Shown in pieces: positions 1-5,906 of a stretch of 5,909 nucleotides of DNA. This DNA is from Ferruginibacter sp. GTDB taxonomy: Bacteria; Bacteroidota; Bacteroidia; Chitinophagales; Chitinophagaceae. Under the pieces are notes generated by a model. That model was not told where the DNA came from. It was given only the letters and a program-made list of their open reading frames with translations, and searched no databases. Made by a program: the position numbers and the translations under genes. Each line of letters starts with the position of its first letter. The first letter of the stretch is position 1. The stretch covers positions 1-5,909 of the forward strand of contig JANYFI010000471.1 of assembly GCA_025362765.1 (NCBI GenBank). Reading direction: 5' to 3'.

Positions 1-174
1 CTTATCGATAACCAGGTACGGTTTAATCCAAAGCCAACTATGCAATGCACCATAGGCACCACCTTTACCTTCTTTACTATGCAAGAGAAAGGCGCCTACC
101 CGGAAGCATATAATTTATTGAAAGAGAATTTGTTGATTACACATATAACACCGCTAAAAACTACCCCGTCATAA
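1..174 (+). CDS. C-terminal fragment of an unrecognised protein, cut by the window edge
   Basis: Frame 1 is open from the first base to a TAA at 172-174 and gives the last 57 residues of a protein whose start lies outside the window. The visible part begins LIDNQVRFNPKPTMQ, runs through a hydrophobic and Thr/Phe-rich patch (TTFTFFTM), then a probable helix with PEAYNLLKEN, and ends in a polar tail. Its composition is protein-like and uninterrupted, which supports a real gene, but I do not recognise the family and assign no function. It converges on the cytochrome c gene, and the two stop codons overlap by six bases (169-174). An inverted repeat over both ends may serve as a shared terminator. 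Confidence 0.6.
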   Translation, partial: LIDNQVRFNPKPTMQCTIGTTFTFFTMQEKGAYPEAYNLLKENLLITHITPLKTTPS

Positions 175-185
175 TTTTTTTAGCG
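152..185. terminator. Possible bidirectional terminator between convergent genes
   Basis: CGCTAAAAA (152-160) and TTTTTAGCG (177-185) form a perfect 9-bp inverted repeat around a 16-base loop. It covers the stop codons of both converging genes. The stem is symmetrical, with a T-run in the 3' arm on either strand, as expected for a terminator working in both directions. The stem is AT-rich and only four base pairs are strong at its base, so it may be weak, and no separate U-tract follows the stem. Termination is inferred from position and symmetry. Confidence 0.4.
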
Positions 186-663
186 AAAGAATATATTTTA
201 CCATAGCTTCCGCATCTTCATTTGACAAGTTTGGATGAGCGGCCATCACCGGCTGGCCCCAGGTACCGTACCCCCCTTTAATTATTTTTTGTGTAAGCAT
301 ATCTATGTAAGCCTTACTTGCGGGGTATTTTTCCGCAATTTGTATAAACGCCGGGCCCTTGGCTCTTTGCTCAACGGTATGACAATCTTTGCAGTCAGCG
401 TAAGCAATCAGCACTTCACCACGTTGAGCTATTGCAATAGGTATGCTGTCGCTCTTTCCATCAATTTTCCTGATATAATCCACCTTTTTATGCGGCGGTT
501 CTTTGAGAGGCTCGTTACAGCACAACAGCAGCATTGCTACCGCCGCAGACAATATGCAATAGCGCAAGTTTTCTCTTTTTAAAAAAGTATTTACCCGGCG
601 ATAAAAACTATATCCAATCATAGCCTGCTTAATTTGAATACAACTATCCGAAAATTTATTCAT
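169..663 (-). CDS. Membrane-anchored mono-haem class I cytochrome c
   Basis: This 164-residue protein carries one haem-binding CXXCH motif, CKDCH at residues 91-95 (379-393 in the window), followed by KGPAF. M140 in QPVMAAHP is the likely distal axial haem ligand. The last helix, LSNEDAEAMVKYILSLK (146-162), is typical of the small cytochrome c-551/c5 type. Residues 35-49 are strongly hydrophobic and end in LLLCCN, so the protein is either lipid-anchored at C48/C49 through a degenerate lipobox or held by an N-terminal membrane helix. The haem domain would lie in the periplasm. The predicted role is single-electron transfer; the partner cannot be read from the sequence. The ATG at 663 leaves a long N-terminus before the hydrophobic segment; M15 is another possible start, and no Shine-Dalgarno sequence decides between them. 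The gene lies 81 bp downstream of the propeller/toroid gene on the same strand, so co-transcription is possible. Confidence 0.88.
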   Translation of the reverse strand: MNKFSDSCIQIKQAMIGYSFYRRVNTFLKRENLRYCILSAAVAMLLLCCNEPLKEPPHKKVDYIRKIDGKSDSIPIAIAQRGEVLIAYADCKDCHTVEQRAKGPAFIQIAEKYPASKAYIDMLTQKIIKGGYGTWGQPVMAAHPNLSNEDAEAMVKYILSLKKL

Positions 664-666
664 AAT

Positions 667-695
667 GTGCCCGCAAATTATAGAGCGGGGCGCAC
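667..695 (-). other. Hairpin just upstream of the cytochrome c start codon
   Basis: GTGCCCGC (667-674) can pair with GCGG (685-688) and GCAC (692-695), with a 3-base bulge. This gives an 8-bp GC-rich stem in otherwise AT-rich DNA. On the minus-strand transcript the hairpin ends three bases before the cytochrome c ATG. It could slow ribosome entry, or it could end or stabilise the transcript of the upstream gene, although no U-tract follows it. The loop holds TATAAT on the minus strand, but its position would leave almost no leader, so I do not call it a promoter. Confidence 0.35.
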
Positions 696-744
696 GCTTT
701 CTTCAGTGCCGGGAGGTATTATGCCAGCAGATATTAGTCAGATA

Positions 745-3075
745 TTAAAAGCTTAAACCGTCATGTTGTATACCTTCAACCGGGTTGCTTATAACGCCAA
801 GGTATCTACCCATCCAGTAAGGCAATAGCCATGTATCTCCTGCGCTTAACAACGTCTCTCCATCCCCTGCTGCATCCAGTGTAAAAATTTGTGCGTTATG
901 GCGGTAAACAGGCAATTCGTTCAAAGGCAATAATTCGCTGGTGGTTTGTCCCCTGAAATTTTCAGGTAGTACATCAATATCCTTTCTCTGTGAATTATAC
1001 ACCCCATGATTTCTTAAATCAATGGGATAGGTTTTTAAAAATTGTATGGAGGGTGCAAGGTCGAAATCTGCAGCGCCGGTCATTGCATAAGTAAAGTTCC
1101 ACAAGGCATTCTTTTCCGGCCGTTCTATATTCCAGTGATCTTTAATAGCTGCCCTGTATTTTTGCGCCAGCGCCGGGGTAAATGCATACGGGTAAAGATC
1201 CCAGTATCCAAGAAAATACATTTCGTCATCTGAGTGATTCCATTCTTCTGAAAGCACTTTACTCAGGGTATCATTGGCATCGGGCCCTATCTGTTTCATG
1301 GGGCGCATAAGGTTATCCAGGTAACCAAATTTCTCCATCAATTCAAGCGCCTTTTTTTTGTATTTTTCTTTACCCGTAAATTTATAGGCCGCCTGTAAAA
1401 AGGCGATAATGTTAGAAGAGGTTATTTTACGGTCGCCCACATTTTTTGAAAACGCGTTTACATAATCAGGATTCCATTTTCCCCAAAGTGTTGGTTTACC
1501 ATCTACATCAATAATATATAAATTATTGTCAACAATGTATTCCATCAAATCGTCCATACATTTCAGCGCACGAGCTTTCCATTCTTTATCTTCTGCCAGT
1601 TGCAGGATAGCCGACAGTGCAAACATTTGACCAACAGCCTGGTCGCTGCTGGCAGTTGAACGCCATGCCCAGTTGTGATGATCTGCGGCAGAAAGCCACA
1701 GGCTTGCCGGACTACCGGATATCAATTCTTTTTGCTGCCACCCGGAATCTTTTACATTTTCAACTGTATGATCGCGTTCAAAACTCCTGGCAAAAAGGCC
1801 GCGGATACCAGTAACAGTATGTAGCCTTTCCAATGCTTCAAAAGATTCATAGGCATTTTGCCTGGCATCGGTTGAGCCGGTTACTTTATATCGAAAAAGT
1901 TCAGCGGCAAGATACATACCCGTCCAAAGATTATCGCTCGGTTGGTGGCCCGTTTGTGCAGAAGAATAGCTTTCTTTAAGTTTTACTGAACTGCAATTAA
2001 ACCCATACCGGATATTTTTTTCTCTTACCTGTTTTTCAAAAAAAAGGGCTTTATCCTGGAGTGTTATTTTTTTAAAAAAAATTGTAGCAAACCCTTTATT
2101 GGTGAGCGCCAACACACTATTTTCAGGGCCCGCTTCAATTTGAATTACCTGGTTGCCCGGTAACCAGCGTTCGCCTGAAAAGTAACTATATTTTCCGTCC
2201 TCATTTAAACGAAAAGCGCCCCAAAGGGAACCAAACCAAAGTGCGCCGTTAATTTCCTGTACACAAGTTATATACGCACAAGGCAGTTTTTCAATCAACT
2301 GTTTATTTGGTAAAATGAGGTAGCCTTTTTTTGTTCCTATCACTATCTTTTTATCCTTTCCAAATTGAATGGCGCAGGTAATTTGCATTCCTTTATATAA
2401 TTCTTTTACTGGTAGGCCAGGCGTAAACTCCGCCACGCTTTCGGGCGAAACAAGCAGGTAGCTGTTTGTTGATGGCAGGTACCTGATTTGAATAATATTG
2501 TTAAAGCTGCCAGACCAGATTTTTCTGCTGCCGCTATCAAGGTATACCAGGTGTTGCCCATCAGAAACCATAAAATGAAAGTTTTTTCCACCAGCGAAAA
2601 TACAGGCGTTGGGCATACCATGTTCTATCTGAATTTTACCTGCCCAGGCGTTGCTGAATATTTGTGTATCATCAAGATAAAAGGTTTGCTGTTGAAGGTT
2701 GATGATAGCTGCAATTTTTTTGAACCGCATGGCGGGATAAGCAATATCCCGCACAAATTTTCCGGGATAAAAAAGGCTGCCATTGTCTGGAATTAAAAGT
2801 CCTTTATCGGTCAACAGCCGGACTTGATTGTCGCGGTTAACCCCAATACTGCTGGCTTTCTGCAACAAATTGCTGTCGGGTAAATAATACTTAACACTAT
2901 AAGGTTCCCAATAAGGTATATCCTGATATACCGGCTGGCCTTTTGCGTTTGTAACTTTGTTTGATACTTTTTGTGCAGTGGCATAAAATCCCGGCAGGCA
3001 CATCATTGCGAGCAACCACACTACATAAAAACATTTATTATTTTTCTCTTTGCGCCTTCTGCAGAAATAAACCAT
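745..3075 (-). CDS. Exported beta-propeller / (alpha/alpha)-toroid protein, glycosidase-like
   Basis: The product is 776 residues long. Residues 1-35 form a signal peptide: a basic start (RRRKEKNNK), a hydrophobic core (FYVVWLLAMMCL) and ATAQ at the likely cleavage site. Residues of about 60-335 are beta-rich with recurring propeller-like strands, such as VRLLTDKGLLI (85-95), KKIVIGTKKGYLIL (242-255) and GALWFGSLWGAFRL (277-290). The last resembles the repeats of two-component-regulator propellers. After a linker (ITLQDKALFFEK, 337-348) the protein becomes helical. NLWTGMYLAAELFRY (382-396), TGIRGLFARSF (422-432), SSDQAVGQMFAL (476-487) and NHSDDEMYFLGYWD (613-626) are the kind of motifs found in six-hairpin (alpha/alpha)-toroid glycosidases and lyases. 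D478, D616, D617 and E618 are candidate active-site acids. The C-terminus (LLPYWMGRY, 750-758) completes the fold. I recall this propeller-plus-toroid arrangement from uncharacterised Bacteroidota and Planctomycetes proteins; the substrate is unknown. It is divergent from the GH97 gene, and no histidine kinase or response-regulator domain is present. Confidence 0.8.
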   Translation of the reverse strand: MVYFCRRRKEKNNKCFYVVWLLAMMCLPGFYATAQKVSNKVTNAKGQPVYQDIPYWEPYSVKYYLPDSNLLQKASSIGVNRDNQVRLLTDKGLLIPDNGSLFYPGKFVRDIAYPAMRFKKIAAIINLQQQTFYLDDTQIFSNAWAGKIQIEHGMPNACIFAGGKNFHFMVSDGQHLVYLDSGSRKIWSGSFNNIIQIRYLPSTNSYLLVSPESVAEFTPGLPVKELYKGMQITCAIQFGKDKKIVIGTKKGYLILPNKQLIEKLPCAYITCVQEINGALWFGSLWGAFRLNEDGKYSYFSGERWLPGNQVIQIEAGPENSVLALTNKGFATIFFKKITLQDKALFFEKQVREKNIRYGFNCSSVKLKESYSSAQTGHQPSDNLWTGMYLAAELFRYKVTGSTDARQNAYESFEALERLHTVTGIRGLFARSFERDHTVENVKDSGWQQKELISGSPASLWLSAADHHNWAWRSTASSDQAVGQMFALSAILQLAEDKEWKARALKCMDDLMEYIVDNNLYIIDVDGKPTLWGKWNPDYVNAFSKNVGDRKITSSNIIAFLQAAYKFTGKEKYKKKALELMEKFGYLDNLMRPMKQIGPDANDTLSKVLSEEWNHSDDEMYFLGYWDLYPYAFTPALAQKYRAAIKDHWNIERPEKNALWNFTYAMTGAADFDLAPSIQFLKTYPIDLRNHGVYNSQRKDIDVLPENFRGQTTSELLPLNELPVYRHNAQIFTLDAAGDGETLLSAGDTWLLPYWMGRYLGVISNPVEGIQHDGLSF

Positions 3076-3119
3076 ATTGATTTTTTAAGATTATTTTTTG
3101 ACGGTGAATGTAATAAAAA

Positions 3120-3163
3120 ATTCAACCAGGTTCAGCAGCAATTCAACGGGCTTATTCAACCAG
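3120..3163. repeat. Three ATTCAAC direct repeats upstream of the propeller/toroid gene
   Basis: ATTCAACCAG occurs at 3120-3129 and again at 3154-3163, with a shorter copy, ATTCAACG, at 3141-3148. Start-to-start spacing is 21 bp (two helical turns) and 13 bp. The cluster lies 45-88 bp upstream of the minus-strand ATG at 3075, a usual place for activator sites. Binding of a regulator is inferred from position and spacing only. Confidence 0.35.
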
Positions 3164-3471
3164 CTCTGCCGACGTGATTCGTAGCCACCCGATCTATTCA
3201 GCGGTATGTTCGCCCCGTTCCAATGAATTACCAACATACGGAGATGAACTAAATACATCAAACCATCTTCGCACGGATGCATGTTTTTATTATGGCGAAG
3301 CGGTTTGTAAAGAACAAACACCCCGGCGGTGAAACGAATTTTCCTTACCGCCAGTTACCATCCGGTTTTTAAATTCATGCGGACAGGGTGCTTGCGCCAC
3401 CCGCAGCCTTACAGGTAAAGCGATACTGTTGAAATGCACGCCACTGCGACAACCAGTTAAAAAAGTCTTCT

Positions 3472-3479
3472 TATATTTA
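3472..3479 (+). promoter_or_regulatory. Possible -7 promoter element for the GH97 gene
   Basis: TATATTTA matches seven of eight positions of the Bacteroidota -7 consensus TAnnTTTG. Transcription would begin near 3487 and give a leader of about 30 bases before the ATG at 3517. No TTTG or TTG lies at the expected distance upstream, so the gene may depend on an activator, or this may be a chance match. Confidence 0.3.
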
Positions 3480-3516
3480 CAAACATCGATTGTTCATCCC
3501 GCCGAAATTTTTTACC

Positions 3517-5493
3517 ATGCACTTTAAAAATACCATTATTTTCTGTTTGCTGATAACTGCAACTATAACAGGGTATGCTCAAAAAAAAATACGGTTTTCT
3601 TCCCCGGATAAAAAAATAGTGTTTGAATTTACTACTCAAAAAGGGCAACCGGCCTATGCTGTTATATACAACGGTTTGCAATTAATAAAAGACAGCAAAC
3701 TGCTACTTGCGTTCGCCGGCAATGAATTCCTGGGCAAAAATACAAAAGTGGGTATAGTAGTTTTTAAAACCGGTTTGGAAGAATATCCGCTGCCCTTGGG
3801 TAAAACCAGCTACGTAAAAGAAAATTATTCAGAAGCGTTGATTCCATTGCAGGAAAACACCGGTGCAAAAATGATGGTGAACCTGCGGGTGAGGTTGTTC
3901 AATGGTGGAATAGGGTTAAGGTATGAACTGCCGGCGCAAAACAATATGACAGCCTACACATTGCAGGAAGAAAGAACTGATTTCAACCTGGCCAATGATC
4001 CTTTGGCACAGGTAGCTTTTTTAGAAAACTTTACCACTTCCCATGAGCACCGCTACAATACACTTTCCTTAAAAAGTATTCACAATGATACGTTGATGGA
4101 TATGCCGGCCTTGTTTACGTTTCCCGGTAATATATATATGGCCATTACGGAAGCCAACCTGCTGAACTATGCAGGTATGTCACTGATAAAGAAAGAAGGT
4201 ATGCTTACTACCCAGCTAAGCCCGTTACCTGGCGGTGAAAATGTAAAAGTAAAAGCGGCTTTGCCACATCATACCCCCTGGCGGGTAATGATAATCAGTG
4301 ACCGTGCGGGCGCTTTGATAGAATCTAATTTGATAACCAATTTAGCGGATCCACAAAAGATAAAAGATGTTAGCTGGTTAAAACCCGGCAAAGCCAGTTT
4401 TCATTGGTGGAATGGGGACGTGTTGCCTGATACTACCTTTGAAGCCGGTGTTAATTTTAATTTCAACAAATACTATATTGATTTTTGCGCCCGAAATAAT
4501 ATTGATTTTCATACCATCATCGGGAACAGGGGCGTTGCCTGGTACAAGAACGATGGGATAGAATACCAGCCTGGCCCTAACACCGATGTTACTGTACCCC
4601 GGGCCGGACTGGATGTGGCGACCCTGTGCGATTATGCAAAAACAAAAGGGGTGGGCATTCGTTTCTGGGTGCATTGGCAGGCCTTGTATCCAAAGCTGGA
4701 GGCGGCTTTTACACTTTTTGAACAATGGGGCATCAAAGGAATGATGGTAGATTTTATGGACAGGGACGACCAGCAAATGGTATTGATGCAGGAAGAAATA
4801 TTACAGCACGCCGCGGCGCATCATTTAGAAATTCAATTTCATGGGGCATTTAAACCAACCGGCCTTAACCGCACTTATCCCAATGAATCTACCAGGGAAG
4901 GCACCCTTAATTATGAGAACAATAAAGGAGGCAACCTTATAACTGCGGATGATGATATGAATGTAATTTTTACAAGGGCCCTCGCCGGCTGCACCGATTA
5001 TCATCTGGGAGGTTTCAGGGCTATGCCCGTCAATAATTATAAACAGCAATTTACCAAACCGTTCATGCTCTCTACCCGTTGTCACATGCTAGCCATGTAC
5101 GTGGTGCTGGAAAACCATATGTCGATGGTATGTGATTATCCTGATGCTTACGAAGGACAGCCTGGTTTTGAGTTTATACAGCAGGTACCCACCGTATGGG
5201 ATAAAACGGTGGTGCCTGCGGGCACTCCCGGCGATTGGGTTGCCATTGCAAGGCAAAGAGGAGACAACTGGTACCTGGCTGCTATTACAAACGACACCAG
5301 CAGGTCAGTTGCCATTCCTTTAACCTTTTTATCTAAAGGAAATTACAAGGCGGAAATATACAAGGATGCCGCGGATGTGGCTACCCATCCCAATCACCTA
5401 ATAAAGGAAATAAAAACCTTTTCATCAGCAGATGTAATCAATATTGATTTAACCGGCGGCGGCGGTATGGTGGTGAAACTGGTGAAGGAGTAG
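3517..5493 (+). CDS. Exported GH97 glycoside hydrolase, retaining (alpha-galactosidase-like) type
   Basis: The 658-residue protein has the full GH97 layout and usual family length. A signal peptide covers residues 1-21 (hydrophobic core IIFCLLITATI, ending GYA before Q). A beta-sandwich domain opening with FSSPDKKIVFEF spans about 25-280. The (beta/alpha)8 barrel spans about 290-560, starting near FHWWNGD (295-301). A C-terminal beta domain follows, with TVWDKTVV and GDNWYLAAITND. D412 in MMVDFMDRDD matches the Asp nucleophile of retaining GH97 enzymes (Asp415 in Bacteroides thetaiotaomicron GH97b, from memory). E467 in LNYE, 55 residues later, matches the acid/base. In the inverting SusB branch the motif after strand 6 is HE; here it is HGAFKPTG, again the retaining branch. 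The expected activity is therefore alpha-galactosidase or a related retaining alpha-glycosidase in the periplasm, probably calcium-dependent like its relatives. An in-frame TTG at 3490 would add nine residues ahead of the signal peptide; the ATG at 3517 is preferred because it gives a compact signal peptide. Sugar specificity is inferred, not shown. Confidence 0.93.
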   Translation: MHFKNTIIFCLLITATITGYAQKKIRFSSPDKKIVFEFTTQKGQPAYAVIYNGLQLIKDSKLLLAFAGNEFLGKNTKVGIVVFKTGLEEYPLPLGKTSYVKENYSEALIPLQENTGAKMMVNLRVRLFNGGIGLRYELPAQNNMTAYTLQEERTDFNLANDPLAQVAFLENFTTSHEHRYNTLSLKSIHNDTLMDMPALFTFPGNIYMAITEANLLNYAGMSLIKKEGMLTTQLSPLPGGENVKVKAALPHHTPWRVMIISDRAGALIESNLITNLADPQKIKDVSWLKPGKASFHWWNGDVLPDTTFEAGVNFNFNKYYIDFCARNNIDFHTIIGNRGVAWYKNDGIEYQPGPNTDVTVPRAGLDVATLCDYAKTKGVGIRFWVHWQALYPKLEAAFTLFEQWGIKGMMVDFMDRDDQQMVLMQEEILQHAAAHHLEIQFHGAFKPTGLNRTYPNESTREGTLNYENNKGGNLITADDDMNVIFTRALAGCTDYHLGGFRAMPVNNYKQQFTKPFMLSTRCHMLAMYVVLENHMSMVCDYPDAYEGQPGFEFIQQVPTVWDKTVVPAGTPGDWVAIARQRGDNWYLAAITNDTSRSVAIPLTFLSKGNYKAEIYKDAADVATHPNHLIKEIKTFSSADVINIDLTGGGGMVVKLVKE

Positions 5494-5500
5494 CCAATAA

Positions 5501-5730
5501 TTTGGGGCAGGGTTAAGTGTGCACACTAAGAAGAGCGGAAAATTTTTTACAGCTATATTTTTTCCCAACGGCATAGGTATGCAAGCTGCGCCTATTGGTA
5601 TGGAAATGTTTTTTTAAAGGGAAAGATAGCGGCAATTTACCCCATTGAAAATATTGACATCAGCCGGTATTTACAGGAAGAATATCTGTTACATACAACC
5701 GGTGCAAATAAAGTGAATCTTAAAAATTAA
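5501..5730 (+). pseudogene. Possible decayed ORF, frameshifted at a T7 run
   Basis: Two overlapping plus-strand frames give protein-like sequence that joins if one T is added. The first is open from 5501 and reads ...FFPNGIGMQAAPIGMEMFF up to a TAA at 5615-5617. The second reads KGKIAAIYPIENID and continues through SRYLQEEYLLHTTG to a TAA at 5728-5730. The join falls at seven Ts (5609-5615). The second frame reopens after its stop and runs to a TGA at 5845-5847 (ending LGGQPVTLKNC...). No family is recognised and no good start codon is seen at the front. This could be a gene remnant behind the GH97 gene, a sequencing error in a small real gene, or chance; I rate the remnant only slightly above chance. 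Confidence 0.25.
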
Positions 5731-5857
5731 GCGTGGCAAAAAACTGATCCTTGTTTTAATGCAACGACCTTCTTTAATGAACTAACTGCTTTGGGCGGTC
5801 AACCTGTTACCCTAAAAAACTGTTTCCTCAGTACAAAACTTCAATGACTATTCGCTA

Positions 5858-5888
5858 TTTGGAATAACTAATTATTTTAGTATTTTTG
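5858..5888 (+). promoter_or_regulatory. Bacteroidota promoter (TTTG - 19 bp - TAnnTTTG)
   Basis: TTTG at 5858-5861 and TATTTTTG at 5881-5888 match both elements of the Bacteroidota housekeeping promoter, with a 19-bp spacer in the usual range. Transcription would begin about 5895. The first ATG after it is at 5905-5907, so the mRNA leader would be only about ten bases. The -7 element lies in the loop of a perfect inverted repeat, whose left arm fills the spacer and whose right arm covers the start site, as expected for a repressed promoter. Confidence 0.7.
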
Positions 5889-5906
5889 TCTAAAATAATT
5901 AGTTAT
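5864..5906. repeat. Perfect 17-bp inverted repeat, probable operator around the promoter
   Basis: ATAACTAATTATTTTAG (5864-5880) is exactly repeated in inverted form at 5890-5906, around the nine bases TATTTTTGT. Each arm is itself an imperfect dyad of the form CTAA-N5-TTAG (5868-5880 and 5890-5902), so the site could hold two regulator dimers with centres 22 bp apart, about two helical turns. The arms occupy the -33/-7 spacer and the transcription start. A dimeric repressor, perhaps the product of the gene beginning at 5905, is the simplest reading. A terminator is less likely because the stem has almost no GC and no T-run follows. Confidence 0.65.

Larger units (their letters stand above)
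3076..3516. other. Divergent intergenic region with short direct repeats
   Basis: About 440 bp separate the starts of the two divergent genes. I see no convincing gene here. A 76-codon minus-strand frame at 3091-3321 has an unlikely composition and no recognisable motif. The region must hold the promoters of both neighbours. No full TTTG/TAnnTTTG pair is visible for either, only a 7-of-8 match for the GH97 gene. Near the minus-strand gene there are three ATTCAAC direct repeats. GGCGGT (3324-3329) and ACCGCC (3346-3351) form a weak inverted repeat. No tRNA was seen. Confidence 0.5.

Noticed and set aside
235..582. Plus-strand open frame of 115 codons inside the cytochrome c gene
   Set aside because: It lies opposite a gene with a clear haem motif and C-terminal helix, and its own translation shows no motif, signal or plausible domain.
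745..3075. Reading the propeller gene as a hybrid two-component sensor
   Set aside because: The propeller repeats resemble those sensors, but there is no membrane helix after the propeller, no kinase or receiver motif, and the C-terminal half has toroid-glycosidase motifs instead.
3091..3321. Minus-strand open frame of 76 codons in the divergent intergenic region
   Set aside because: The translation has no recognisable motif, and it occupies the space where the promoters should lie. A direct-repeat cluster explains part of it better.
3490..3516. Upstream TTG start adding nine residues to the GH97 protein
   Set aside because: The extension would put a non-basic segment, FIPPKFFT, ahead of a normal signal peptide. 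The ATG at 3517 gives a standard n-region and core.
4378..4776. Minus-strand open frame of 132 codons inside the GH97 gene
   Set aside because: It is antisense to the conserved barrel and nucleophile region of GH97, whose coding signal is very strong, so this is a shadow frame.
5516..5527. Perfect palindrome AGTGTGCACACT after the GH97 stop codon
   Set aside because: It has no loop and no T-run, so it is a poor terminator. Twelve bases alone, with no promoter nearby, are too little to call an operator.
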